Part shown: one piece after another, positions 25,208 through 32,082 of the stretch
Numbering within the stretch: position 1 is the stretch's first letter
Layout: the number at the start of each line of letters is the position of its first letter
Origin: a virus
IMG/VR virus record: IMGVR_UViG_3300032220_001630
Span: 1-64,000 of that record
DNA: 64,000 nt
Strand: one strand, 5' to 3'
Translations under genes and position numbers: made by a program
The notes under the pieces: model-generated
Told to the model about the DNA's origin: nothing
Database searches by the model: none
Seen by the model: the letters and a program-made list of their open reading frames with translations, nothing else

Positions 25208-26082
25208 AAAAACCTATAATAAAATCACTCGACGAGTTCTATTCACAAACACTAACAGGAGATAGCTTTAATAGCTCTAATGGAGTTTTTAAAGTGGATT
25301 ACAAACCGTTTTCTGATCTTTCAATTAGTGTTGGTAGAGATCCTGATCCTAGTATTCTAATAAAAGATTCAAGGTTCCAGGTTGGTGATTTTGTTAAAGG
25401 AAACGTACAAGGAAAAAAGAAGAAAATTATAGGTGAGGTAATTGAAGTATCTAAATCAGAGGACGGAAAATTTTACATTATAAAGATACAAGCAGAGAGA
25501 GATAAAAAATCTTATACACTTATTCCAGGTTCGATCGAATTTGTAGAAGATAGAGGAAACTCTACTAACATTATGGGAATGAATGTTACTGCTAGAGAGA
25601 AAATGGCTCAAAATGCAAAGTATAGTGGAGGAAACGTAGTATGGGGTTCTCTAGAAAGTGAAAACCGAAACATTCTTCCTCTAAATCCTGAAAATGATAA
25701 TCCTGTAGAAGGTCCCTTCGGTACTGGGTGGAAAATAAAATTTGTTGACGAACTACCAGAAGGAACTCCTGTATTTAATTCATTAATTCCAGATAACAAA
25801 GAAAAGATCATCTTTTCTTTAATGAATGATGATACAGACCACTTAAAGAACCTATTAAAGGCAGCTGAAGCTTATTTTTTTATTACTAATCATGACGAAC
25901 TAAAAGAAGACCCAATTGACCTAAAAACATTGATGTCAATTATTTTTTTAGAAATAAAAAATGAATTAGAGCCTAAAAAGATTTTAATTAAACATTTTCC
26001 GGAATCAACTGGAAGATCGTATGGTGAATGTAGAGACCAACATCTCGAAAAGGCAAAATCTATGATTAACAGATTCCTATAA
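25204..26082 (+). CDS. Unknown protein with small beta-barrel-like segment
   Basis: The 292-residue protein begins KKPIIKSLDEFYSQTLTGDS, similar to the short N-terminal motifs of several candidate head-internal proteins here. Residues about 55-110 (FQVGDFVKGNVQGKKKKIIGEVIEV...) look like a compact beta domain. Residues about 130-180 are Asn/Gly/Pro-rich, and the C-terminus is helical with a DHLKNLLKAAEAYFFITNHD segment. One-base overlaps with the neighbours indicate coupled translation. I do not recognise the family. Confidence 0.6.
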   Translation: MKKPIIKSLDEFYSQTLTGDSFNSSNGVFKVDYKPFSDLSISVGRDPDPSILIKDSRFQVGDFVKGNVQGKKKKIIGEVIEVSKSEDGKFYIIKIQAERDKKSYTLIPGSIEFVEDRGNSTNIMGMNVTAREKMAQNAKYSGGNVVWGSLESENRNILPLNPENDNPVEGPFGTGWKIKFVDELPEGTPVFNSLIPDNKEKIIFSLMNDDTDHLKNLLKAAEAYFFITNHDELKEDPIDLKTLMSIIFLEIKNELEPKKILIKHFPESTGRSYGECRDQHLEKAKSMINRFL

Positions 26083-26891
26083 TGTCAATAGAAAGAAAAA
26101 GAGATCTTCTAAGAATTAGTAGAGAAAAGTCAAGGAATCCTAATTTTAATGGTTATTTTCCTACCCCTAAACCTGCACAGCAGGAAACATTTTTTAATAA
26201 CTTAGATAATAAAAGAGTGAACACAGAACCTTCTAGCACAAGGATTAAAACAAATCCAAAAAGTCAATATCTAGGAAAAAATCTATATCCTGATTACATA
26301 GGAAAATATAAAGACGAAACTTTCATAATAGCTGGGTGCGGATCATCGCTAAATGTGTATGCGGGAGAAGATTTCAGTAAATATTATATAATTGGTGTTA
26401 ACGACATAGAAAGAATTTTAACACCTGATTTTTTAGTAGTGGTAAATGAGATTAGAACATTTATGAGAGGAAGATGGGAGTTTGTAAGGGATTCTCTCAG
26501 TCCTGTCATTTTTTCGCATCTAGATGATCCAGGACCAATTAACCGTAAAGCACATCTGGCTAAAATTAAAATCGGTCAAAGAAACCAAGCCAGACTGGAT
26601 CAATTCCAAGAAGTTGATCACACAATGAATTCCCCCTATATGGCAGCCATAATAGCTTATCAATTAGGAGCTAAAAAAATAGGTATGCTTGGTGTGGATT
26701 TTACAAACAATCATTTCTTTTCTGAAACTGGCACTCATAAATTATCTAGGCACATAGTAAGCATAGATTCAGAGTATATGCTATTAAGAAATGAATTGGA
26801 GAGAAGAGGTGTAAAAGTTGCTAATTTATCCCCTATTAGTCAATTAGAAGCTTGGCCTAAAATGAGCTTAGCAGATTTCGACTCTTTATAA
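26082..26891 (+). CDS. Rossmann-like protein of the MAF/DUF115 type (tentative)
   Basis: Residues 1-75 are basic and disordered. From about residue 80 the product has ETFIIAGCGSSLNVY, then YYIIGVNDIERILTPDFLVVVN, then NSPYMAAIIAYQLGAKKIGMLGVDF and a late SxHxLS segment. A glycine-rich first strand (GCGSSL), an aspartate-centred second strand and a GxDF third strand are the outline of the flagellin-glycosylation (MAF) and MptE-like DUF115 superfamily. These are sugar- or pterin-transfer enzymes. If correct it may be linked in function to the glycan genes at the other end of the window. The assignment is by motif outline only. Confidence 0.4.
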   Translation: MSIERKRDLLRISREKSRNPNFNGYFPTPKPAQQETFFNNLDNKRVNTEPSSTRIKTNPKSQYLGKNLYPDYIGKYKDETFIIAGCGSSLNVYAGEDFSKYYIIGVNDIERILTPDFLVVVNEIRTFMRGRWEFVRDSLSPVIFSHLDDPGPINRKAHLAKIKIGQRNQARLDQFQEVDHTMNSPYMAAIIAYQLGAKKIGMLGVDFTNNHFFSETGTHKLSRHIVSIDSEYMLLRNELERRGVKVANLSPISQLEAWPKMSLADFDSL

Positions 26892-26923
26892 GAAACTTAT
26901 CTGTTAAATCCAATAAAAATGAT

Positions 26924-27673
26924 ATGGATTTAACAAGAAACGGAATAGTGATCAGATTACCATTAGTCTCTAGAGAAACCCTATTGGCTAGAAAAATCTG
27001 CGATCAAATAAAAAATTATATTCCCCTCGGATATAAAATGTTCGTAGTAGAGATTTCTGAAAAAGACGTAGATCTTAATCTAGAAGTTTTTCCTTCAGAA
27101 AAAGAAAGATTTTTTTATTTTTTAGATGATCTTGGAATTAGAATAGCTTTCTATATAAAGAGCAAAAACCATGTGGTTTCTACAGATCTAGAGTCAAGAA
27201 AAAAAGCTAAAAGTGAGATTTCTAAAATTGGTAACCTAATAGATGAAATTGACGGTGGAAAATTTGATATCCCCTTAATATGTCACGTTGGTGGTGCTAA
27301 AGGAAACAGAAGAAAAAGCATGCTTGAATTCTGTAAATTTTTTGACAGCCTTCCATGGAAAGCACAAAAGAGAGTTTGCTTAATTAATGATGAAAAACCT
27401 AGCTTATTTTCGGTAAAAGATCTTTTGTCTGTTACCTACATAGAAAAGAAAATTCCGATTGTTTTTAGAACATCATCTCACAGAACTAACCAAGGTGGAT
27501 TGACGTACAAAGAGAGTTTTTTCCTTGCTGCCTCAACTTGGGCAGAAAGAGATAATCCTATAATGTTTTATTGTCCTGCAACACAAGAAGAAACAGTAAC
27601 TGTTAAGGATTTGAATCCTTATAATTTAGTTGTTGATGTTGCTTTTGATAATTATTTGCCAGAGCCAAAATAA
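26924..27673 (+). CDS. UVDE-like TIM-barrel protein with altered active site
   Basis: The 249-residue protein follows the UV damage endonuclease (UvdE) pattern: a predicted barrel strand ending ICHVGGAKGNRRKSM (UVDE: iHpGG..GdK..a), then FFDSLPWKAQKRVCLINDEK (UVDE: F..Lp.s...Rl.lENDDk), then LLSVTYIEKKIPIVFRTSSHR (UVDE: IP.vFD.HHHR). The metal-binding ENDD and D.HHH signatures are changed to INDE and RTSSH, so known catalytic ligands are partly lost, while the first histidine remains. It may be a DNA-lesion binding protein, an inactive homologue or an enzyme with a new site. The stop lies two bases from that of a convergent minus-strand gene. Confidence 0.45.
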   Translation: MDLTRNGIVIRLPLVSRETLLARKICDQIKNYIPLGYKMFVVEISEKDVDLNLEVFPSEKERFFYFLDDLGIRIAFYIKSKNHVVSTDLESRKKAKSEISKIGNLIDEIDGGKFDIPLICHVGGAKGNRRKSMLEFCKFFDSLPWKAQKRVCLINDEKPSLFSVKDLLSVTYIEKKIPIVFRTSSHRTNQGGLTYKESFFLAASTWAERDNPIMFYCPATQEETVTVKDLNPYNLVVDVAFDNYLPEPK

Positions 27674-27675
27674 TG

Positions 27676-27942
27676 TTACCAACCAACATAGCCCTTAGGT
27701 TTTCTTTCCTTAGTTACGGCTTGACTTGTTTTTTCATTTGCTTTAACGAGAGAATCAAGATCTTTAACGAAGTATCTTGTTTGACCAGGCATTCCCCATT
27801 TCCCGTTGGAAGTAATATCAATAAAATCGTAATTGGTAAGATGCTTAGTCTCAACAGGATTATTTGGTATTTGAGTGTCGTTTCTAGAAGACTTTTCAAA
27901 TTCGTTTCTAGAACTAATGTTTTTGTAACCGTATTTTTCCAT
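27676..27942 (-). CDS. Small polar protein on the opposite strand
   Basis: The 88-residue product is polar and Lys/Asn/Ser-rich (MEKYGYKNISSRNEFEKSS...), with a C-terminal MPGQTRYFVKDLDSLVKANEK segment. I choose this frame over the overlapping plus-strand frame because it has a GATATATA box 9 bases before its ATG and a credible soluble composition; the plus frame is hydrophobic without topology. It is the only minus-strand gene between the plus-strand units on either side and converges on the UVDE-like gene with a two-base gap. Function unknown. Confidence 0.6.
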   Translation of the reverse strand: MEKYGYKNISSRNEFEKSSRNDTQIPNNPVETKHLTNYDFIDITSNGKWGMPGQTRYFVKDLDSLVKANEKTSQAVTKERKPKGYVGW

Positions 27943-27951
27943 AATTAAAAT

Positions 27952-27959
27952 TATATATC
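27952..27959 (-). promoter_or_regulatory. Late promoter box GATATATA (minus strand)
   Basis: Read on the minus strand, GATATATA ends 9 bases before the small gene's ATG. On the plus strand it abuts the ATG of the exonuclease gene, so the two starts share the element. Confidence 0.55.
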
Positions 27960-28664
27960 ATGATCCCAAAAAGTTTAATTGAAACCTACAACTTTATAGA
28001 CATCGAAACAGTTGGCTTATATCCAACTTTAGCTGAGTGTAGAAATAATGATCCACATTTAGCAGATCTTTGGATAAAAAGATGTAAATGGCTCCAAAAA
28101 AATATCGAAGCAGGTGAATCTTCAGATCCTGAAGATCTATGGTTAAACCGATCATCCCTACACCCAGAATTTGGCAAGATAGTATGTGTATCATTTGGTG
28201 TATTTTCTAGCGATCTTTCACTCGAAAGAATGAATAGCTTTTACGGGGACGACGAAAAAGAAGTTCTAGAAAAAACAAACAAGATATTGGCTAATTCTAG
28301 AACTAAAGGATTTAAAATAGCGGGGCAAAACATCAAGAACTTTGATATCCCATACCTAGGAAAAAGAATGTTAATCAATGGAATTACACCAGATCCTATT
28401 ATACAAACATGGAATAAAAAACCATGGGAGACTTCTTTTGTAGATCTAGCAGAGATATTTTCATTTGGAGCATGGGGACAAACATTTTCTTCTTTAGATC
28501 TGGTTTCTCACGTTTTAGGGGTTCCTACATCAAAAGATAATCTAGACGGATCAAAGGTCCATAACCATTTTTGGAATAAAGATGGAGGATTAGAGGAAAT
28601 TAAAAATTACTGCGAACAAGACGTTTATTGTACAATGAATTGTTTTAAAAGAATATCTTCATAA
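27960..28664 (+). CDS. DEDD-type 3'-5' exonuclease (PolB exonuclease-like)
   Basis: The 234-residue protein has the three DnaQ-like motifs. Exo I is NFIDIETVG (Asp and Glu), Exo II is AGQNIKNFDIPYL (Asp), and Exo III is YCEQDVYCTMNCF, where the Y..xD spacing indicates the DEDDy subclass. The layout matches stand-alone proteins related to the exonuclease domain of family B DNA polymerases. Possible roles are proofreading in trans, end trimming or host DNA degradation. The start codon sits directly at a minus-strand late promoter box. Confidence 0.85.
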   Translation: MIPKSLIETYNFIDIETVGLYPTLAECRNNDPHLADLWIKRCKWLQKNIEAGESSDPEDLWLNRSSLHPEFGKIVCVSFGVFSSDLSLERMNSFYGDDEKEVLEKTNKILANSRTKGFKIAGQNIKNFDIPYLGKRMLINGITPDPIIQTWNKKPWETSFVDLAEIFSFGAWGQTFSSLDLVSHVLGVPTSKDNLDGSKVHNHFWNKDGGLEEIKNYCEQDVYCTMNCFKRISS

Positions 28665-28678
28665 TCTTTAAAAAGAAT

Positions 28679-28706
28679 CTGGATATATAATTGGCTTAAT
28701 ATCCAG
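28679..28706 (+). repeat. Perfect 8-bp inverted repeat before TTG start
   Basis: CTGGATAT (28679-28686) and ATATCCAG (28699-28706) can pair with a 12-base loop, immediately before a TTG start; the left arm overlaps the late promoter box. Confidence 0.45.
28682..28689 (+). promoter_or_regulatory. Late promoter box GATATATA
   Basis: The box ends 19 bases before the TTG start of the nucleotidyltransferase-like gene, which opens the head module. Confidence 0.6.
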
Positions 28707-28708
28707 AT

Positions 28709-29464
28709 TTGAAAAATGTTTTAAAATTTACCGATTGGATCTTAGAAAACGAAGAAAGAAATGATTTCTATAAAAAGGAATTAAACCCATCTTTCTGGAA
28801 GGATTCTAACTTTGATCCACACATAAGAGAAAAGCTTTTAAAAATAGCTAAAGACTTTTATAGTGCTTTAAAATTAACAGCACCTATAAAAGATATCCAA
28901 TTAACAGGTTCGTTGGCCAATTATAATTGGACAGATAAATCCGACCTAGATGTACACGTCCTTATAGATTTTGAGGACATAGATGATAATAAAGATCTAG
29001 TAAAAAAGGCTTTAGACGGACTAAGATTCATTTGGAATTTAAGACACAAGATAGTTTTAAGAGATCACGACGTAGAGCTTTATATACAAGATGTAAAGGA
29101 ACCTCACGTTGCGTCGGGATTATTTTCATTGATGAATAATGAATGGATCAGAGTACCTAAGTACAATCCTCCCGAAATAGACTACAAAGACGTAGATAAA
29201 AAATTCCAAGGTTTAGTTTCTGAAATCCAAGAGATGGAGAATCTTATGGGTACAGCAGATTTTTCTTCTGTTTCTAAAGAAGAATTATACTCCTATGCAG
29301 AAAAACTCAAAAAGAAGATCCTTGAAATGAGAAGAGAAGGATTAGCAAGAGATGGTGAATTTTCCGTTGAGAATCTAGTCTTTAAAAAATTAAGGAATGA
29401 AGGATATATAGAAAAGATAATAGAGATAATCTCTAAAGCATATACAAATATCTACAATGAATAA
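28709..29464 (+). CDS. Nucleotidyltransferase-like protein (Pol beta fold)
   Basis: The product starts at TTG, as no ATG occurs in frame for over 120 codons, and has 251 residues. Residues about 65-90 contain IQLTGSLANYNWTDKSDLDVHV, the GS...DxD signature of the Pol beta nucleotidyltransferase fold. The third acid is probably in the later DHDVELYIQD strand. The C-terminal 80 residues are helical. The first residues (MKNVLKFTDWILENEE) resemble the short motif shared by candidate internal head proteins, with a possible protease site after ILE or ENE. If so it could be packaged and act on RNA or nucleotides after injection. Its stop overlaps the next gene by eight bases. Confidence 0.7.
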   Translation: MKNVLKFTDWILENEERNDFYKKELNPSFWKDSNFDPHIREKLLKIAKDFYSALKLTAPIKDIQLTGSLANYNWTDKSDLDVHVLIDFEDIDDNKDLVKKALDGLRFIWNLRHKIVLRDHDVELYIQDVKEPHVASGLFSLMNNEWIRVPKYNPPEIDYKDVDKKFQGLVSEIQEMENLMGTADFSSVSKEELYSYAEKLKKKILEMRREGLARDGEFSVENLVFKKLRNEGYIEKIIEIISKAYTNIYNE

Positions 29465-32060
29465 GAACATGAACGACTTGTACAAAGGTATAAACCCAAT
29501 TTACGAAAGTATGAAATCCTCAATCATGGAGGATAAAGAAAAAGGAACAGACAAGAAAGCAAAAGCCCTTGATACTGTTTCTCTTGTATCTACAGCCATG
29601 AATACTTTCTTTTCCATCCTTTTAAATTCAAAGATGGAAAATGCTAAAACGGTAAGAGGATTCCAAGAGATTAAAAACAAAATATTAGGAACTAACAATT
29701 TTGGTGCGTTCAGACAATATTTAATTTCTGTAGTAGATTCTTTAGCTGCTATGGATCCTTCACAAAAAGATGCTTACCAAAAAAATATTCAGTTCATTAC
29801 TGGTTTATTAGCAAATGTAGAGCCTCTTTTATCTGATCCAAAAATATTTGATAGCTTAAAGAAAGATACAGTTTCTAAACTAGTAAGCAACTTCGAAAAC
29901 GATCTAAAGGAAAGAGAATCTCAAATGAGAAAAACTAATCCAAAATTATTTGGTGAAGTTGTTAAGCAAGGTTTAGTTGTTAAGGAAGCTAAAAGAACAG
30001 GTGAAGAAGACAACGTAGAAGATGCAGAGTTTAGAGGTAAAGCTTTTAATAAATCCAAAGAATCATTAGATGCTTCTAGTGCTTTTGTAGGTATGATCGA
30101 TAGAGATTCATACGTTGCAGTTCTTAAAGATAACGAGGACGTAAAAAGATATAAAGAAATTGCTCAGAATCTTTACAAAAGAGCTCAAGATCTACAAATG
30201 CTAGACAGAAAGGGATTACTAAATATAGTAACACCTTCAGGAGAATATAAAAGAAAAGATTACGTAAGACAGCAAGATTCATTATTAAATGACATCATAA
30301 GACAAAAGAAAGAATACGAAAGAATTAAGGAAGGTATTCTAAAACAAGGAGGATTAACACCTCCCCCACCAGTTATTCCAGTTTGTCCTCCTGGAAAAAT
30401 ATACGATCCATCTAAAGGAATTTGTGTAAGCTCAGGAGAAACACAAGCAACAGGAGGAACCTCCGGAGGCGAAGGAGACAACAAACCAAAACCAAAAACT
30501 TCAGATTGCACATTCCCTATTTCTCTAAATACTAAATGTGCACAAGTAGGAGATATACAAAATAAATTGATGGAAGTTATTCCTTCAGTTAAAGAGTATC
30601 TTCCAAAGAAAGGTGGAGCGGATAAGGTTTACGGAAAAGGAACTGCAACTGTATCTAATATAGTTTGGGGTTACCTTTCAGGAAATACTGGACAATCTAT
30701 AACATCTCCTCTATCTAAGGAAATGTATGACGCTATCATGGCTTTAACGCCTAATGATATCGACACAACAACTGCAATGATGGCAGGAGCAGCTATTAAA
30801 GATAGCAAAAACTGGGAAATGTCAATCAGCGACAAAATACAGGAAAGAGAAGAGATTAAAGGATCTCCTATCTTATCTTTCGAAGACTTTTATTCAGTAA
30901 TAGAAGAATCCTATAACTTCGCAAAAATTGACGAGGATTCAGTATTTGATAGATTAAAAAAAGTAGCAGAGCCAGTTACAGATGTTAACAAAAAAGTAGA
31001 ACCTGCTACAACTCCATCAGGTAAGAAATTAATAGATTCTTGTATTAAAGATTCTATTGCACAAGGTAAGGTTCTTCCTTGCGTTGGTGCTACAGGAGGT
31101 ACAGGAGGTACAGGTGGTACAGGTGGTACTGGAGGTACTGGAGGTACTGGAGGTACTGGAGGTACTGGAGGTACAGGTGGTACAGGTGACGTTAAATGGA
31201 AAGGTTTAAAGCCAGTTAAAGACGGAGCTTATACAGTATACTATGATGAAAGTTGGTCAGAATGGTGGAGTGATACAGGTAAAGGAGTTATAGTAGCTGG
31301 ATTAATCGTAGGTGCTATAGTTGCTACCGCAGGAGCAGCAAGTATTGCAGTTCCAGTAGGAGGTACATTAATAGGAGCATCCTCATTAGGAGCATCTGGA
31401 TTAGCAGGAGCTGGTGCAGCTGCAGCAGGATTAGTTACAACTGGAGCAGGTGGAATCGTATTAGCTACAGGAGCTATAGGAGGTTCTGCAATAGCAAAAT
31501 GGGCAGGTGATGATAGAAAACCTGCTACAATCTTAGTATTTAACGGATATATTGAAAGCGTGGCTGTTAAAGCAATGGCTAGAGGATTATACAATAGCTT
31601 AACTGGTACAGTTTCATCACAAGATCTTTTAGCTATCTTCTCTACATTAATTCTTTGTAGAGGAACTTATACAGAAGGTCCAGATGGTAAAGCAATTTCA
31701 GTATGGGAAAAAGTTAAGAAGGATTACTCTGCATTCGGAGGTGAAGATCTATCTTATGATATCAAGGATATCACTAGTGGAGGTGTTGGTGGATTCTTTA
31801 AAGACGTAGTTACAGATATGGACGAAATTCCAGGATTCCCTACTAGCTTTAAAACTAAAGATCCAACAAACGGAGGTCCTACAACATTCGAATCAGCAAA
31901 AGATGCTTGCGACGAAGCAGTAGGTAAACTTAATGGCAACGTAACTAAAATGGCAGAAAATCTGCAAAATATTACAGAAGAAGATTTAGAGGTTCTTTCA
32001 GAAAGTATGGGTGAACTCACAGAAGGGGTAGCTAAAGAAGCAGGGGAATCTGAAGAGTAA
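29457..32060 (+). CDS. Large candidate head-internal or ejected protein with Gly-Thr repeat linker and membrane segment
   Basis: This 867-residue protein has a helical N-terminal half (1-290) and a Pro-rich turn (LTPPPPVIPVCPPGK). A Gly-rich linker and a domain around residues 345-440 resembling a peptidoglycan-binding helical fold come next (CTFPISLNTKCAQVGDIQNK). At 469-486 there is an internal ILSFEDFYSVIEES motif like the N-terminal motifs of neighbours. After a (TGG)n linker (545-577) comes a hydrophobic Gly/Ala stretch (about 605-685) able to span a membrane, then a C-terminal soluble domain. The layout suits a protein packaged in the head and delivered across the envelope. Neither function nor location is proven. 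Confidence 0.6.
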   Translation: MNKNMNDLYKGINPIYESMKSSIMEDKEKGTDKKAKALDTVSLVSTAMNTFFSILLNSKMENAKTVRGFQEIKNKILGTNNFGAFRQYLISVVDSLAAMDPSQKDAYQKNIQFITGLLANVEPLLSDPKIFDSLKKDTVSKLVSNFENDLKERESQMRKTNPKLFGEVVKQGLVVKEAKRTGEEDNVEDAEFRGKAFNKSKESLDASSAFVGMIDRDSYVAVLKDNEDVKRYKEIAQNLYKRAQDLQMLDRKGLLNIVTPSGEYKRKDYVRQQDSLLNDIIRQKKEYERIKEGILKQGGLTPPPPVIPVCPPGKIYDPSKGICVSSGETQATGGTSGGEGDNKPKPKTSDCTFPISLNTKCAQVGDIQNKLMEVIPSVKEYLPKKGGADKVYGKGTATVSNIVWGYLSGNTGQSITSPLSKEMYDAIMALTPNDIDTTTAMMAGAAIKDSKNWEMSISDKIQEREEIKGSPILSFEDFYSVIEESYNFAKIDEDSVFDRLKKVAEPVTDVNKKVEPATTPSGKKLIDSCIKDSIAQGKVLPCVGATGGTGGTGGTGGTGGTGGTGGTGGTGGTGGTGDVKWKGLKPVKDGAYTVYYDESWSEWWSDTGKGVIVAGLIVGAIVATAGAASIAVPVGGTLIGASSLGASGLAGAGAAAAGLVTTGAGGIVLATGAIGGSAIAKWAGDDRKPATILVFNGYIESVAVKAMARGLYNSLTGTVSSQDLLAIFSTLILCRGTYTEGPDGKAISVWEKVKKDYSAFGGEDLSYDIKDITSGGVGGFFKDVVTDMDEIPGFPTSFKTKDPTNGGPTTFESAKDACDEAVGKLNGNVTKMAENLQNITEEDLEVLSESMGELTEGVAKEAGESEE
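31090..31189 (+). repeat. Tandem 9-bp repeat GGTACWGGW
   Basis: About ten in-frame copies of GGTACTGGA / GGTACAGGT code for a (Gly-Thr-Gly)n linker. The near-identity of copies indicates a slippage-prone, length-variable tract. Confidence 0.85.
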
Positions 32061-32062
32061 TA

Positions 32063-32070
32063 GATATATA
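32063..32070 (+). promoter_or_regulatory. Late promoter box GATATATA
   Basis: The box ends 12 bases before the prohead protease-scaffold ATG and begins two bases after the previous stop. Confidence 0.65.
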
Positions 32071-32082
32071 AAAAAATAAAAA

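Noticed and set aside
26082-26891. Reading the Rossmann-like protein as a definite glycosyltransferase
   Set aside because: Only the outline of the MAF/DUF115 family is visible; no substrate motif can be confirmed, so the call stays tentative.
27673-27948. Plus-strand 91-codon frame opposite the small minus gene
   Set aside because: The minus frame has a GATATATA box at the right distance and a soluble composition; the plus frame begins on the stop of the previous gene and has no leader.
31090-31189. 9-bp tandem repeats considered as a CRISPR-like or origin iteron array
   Set aside because: Repeats are contiguous, in frame, and code for a Gly-Thr linker; there are no spacers and no origin-like surroundings.
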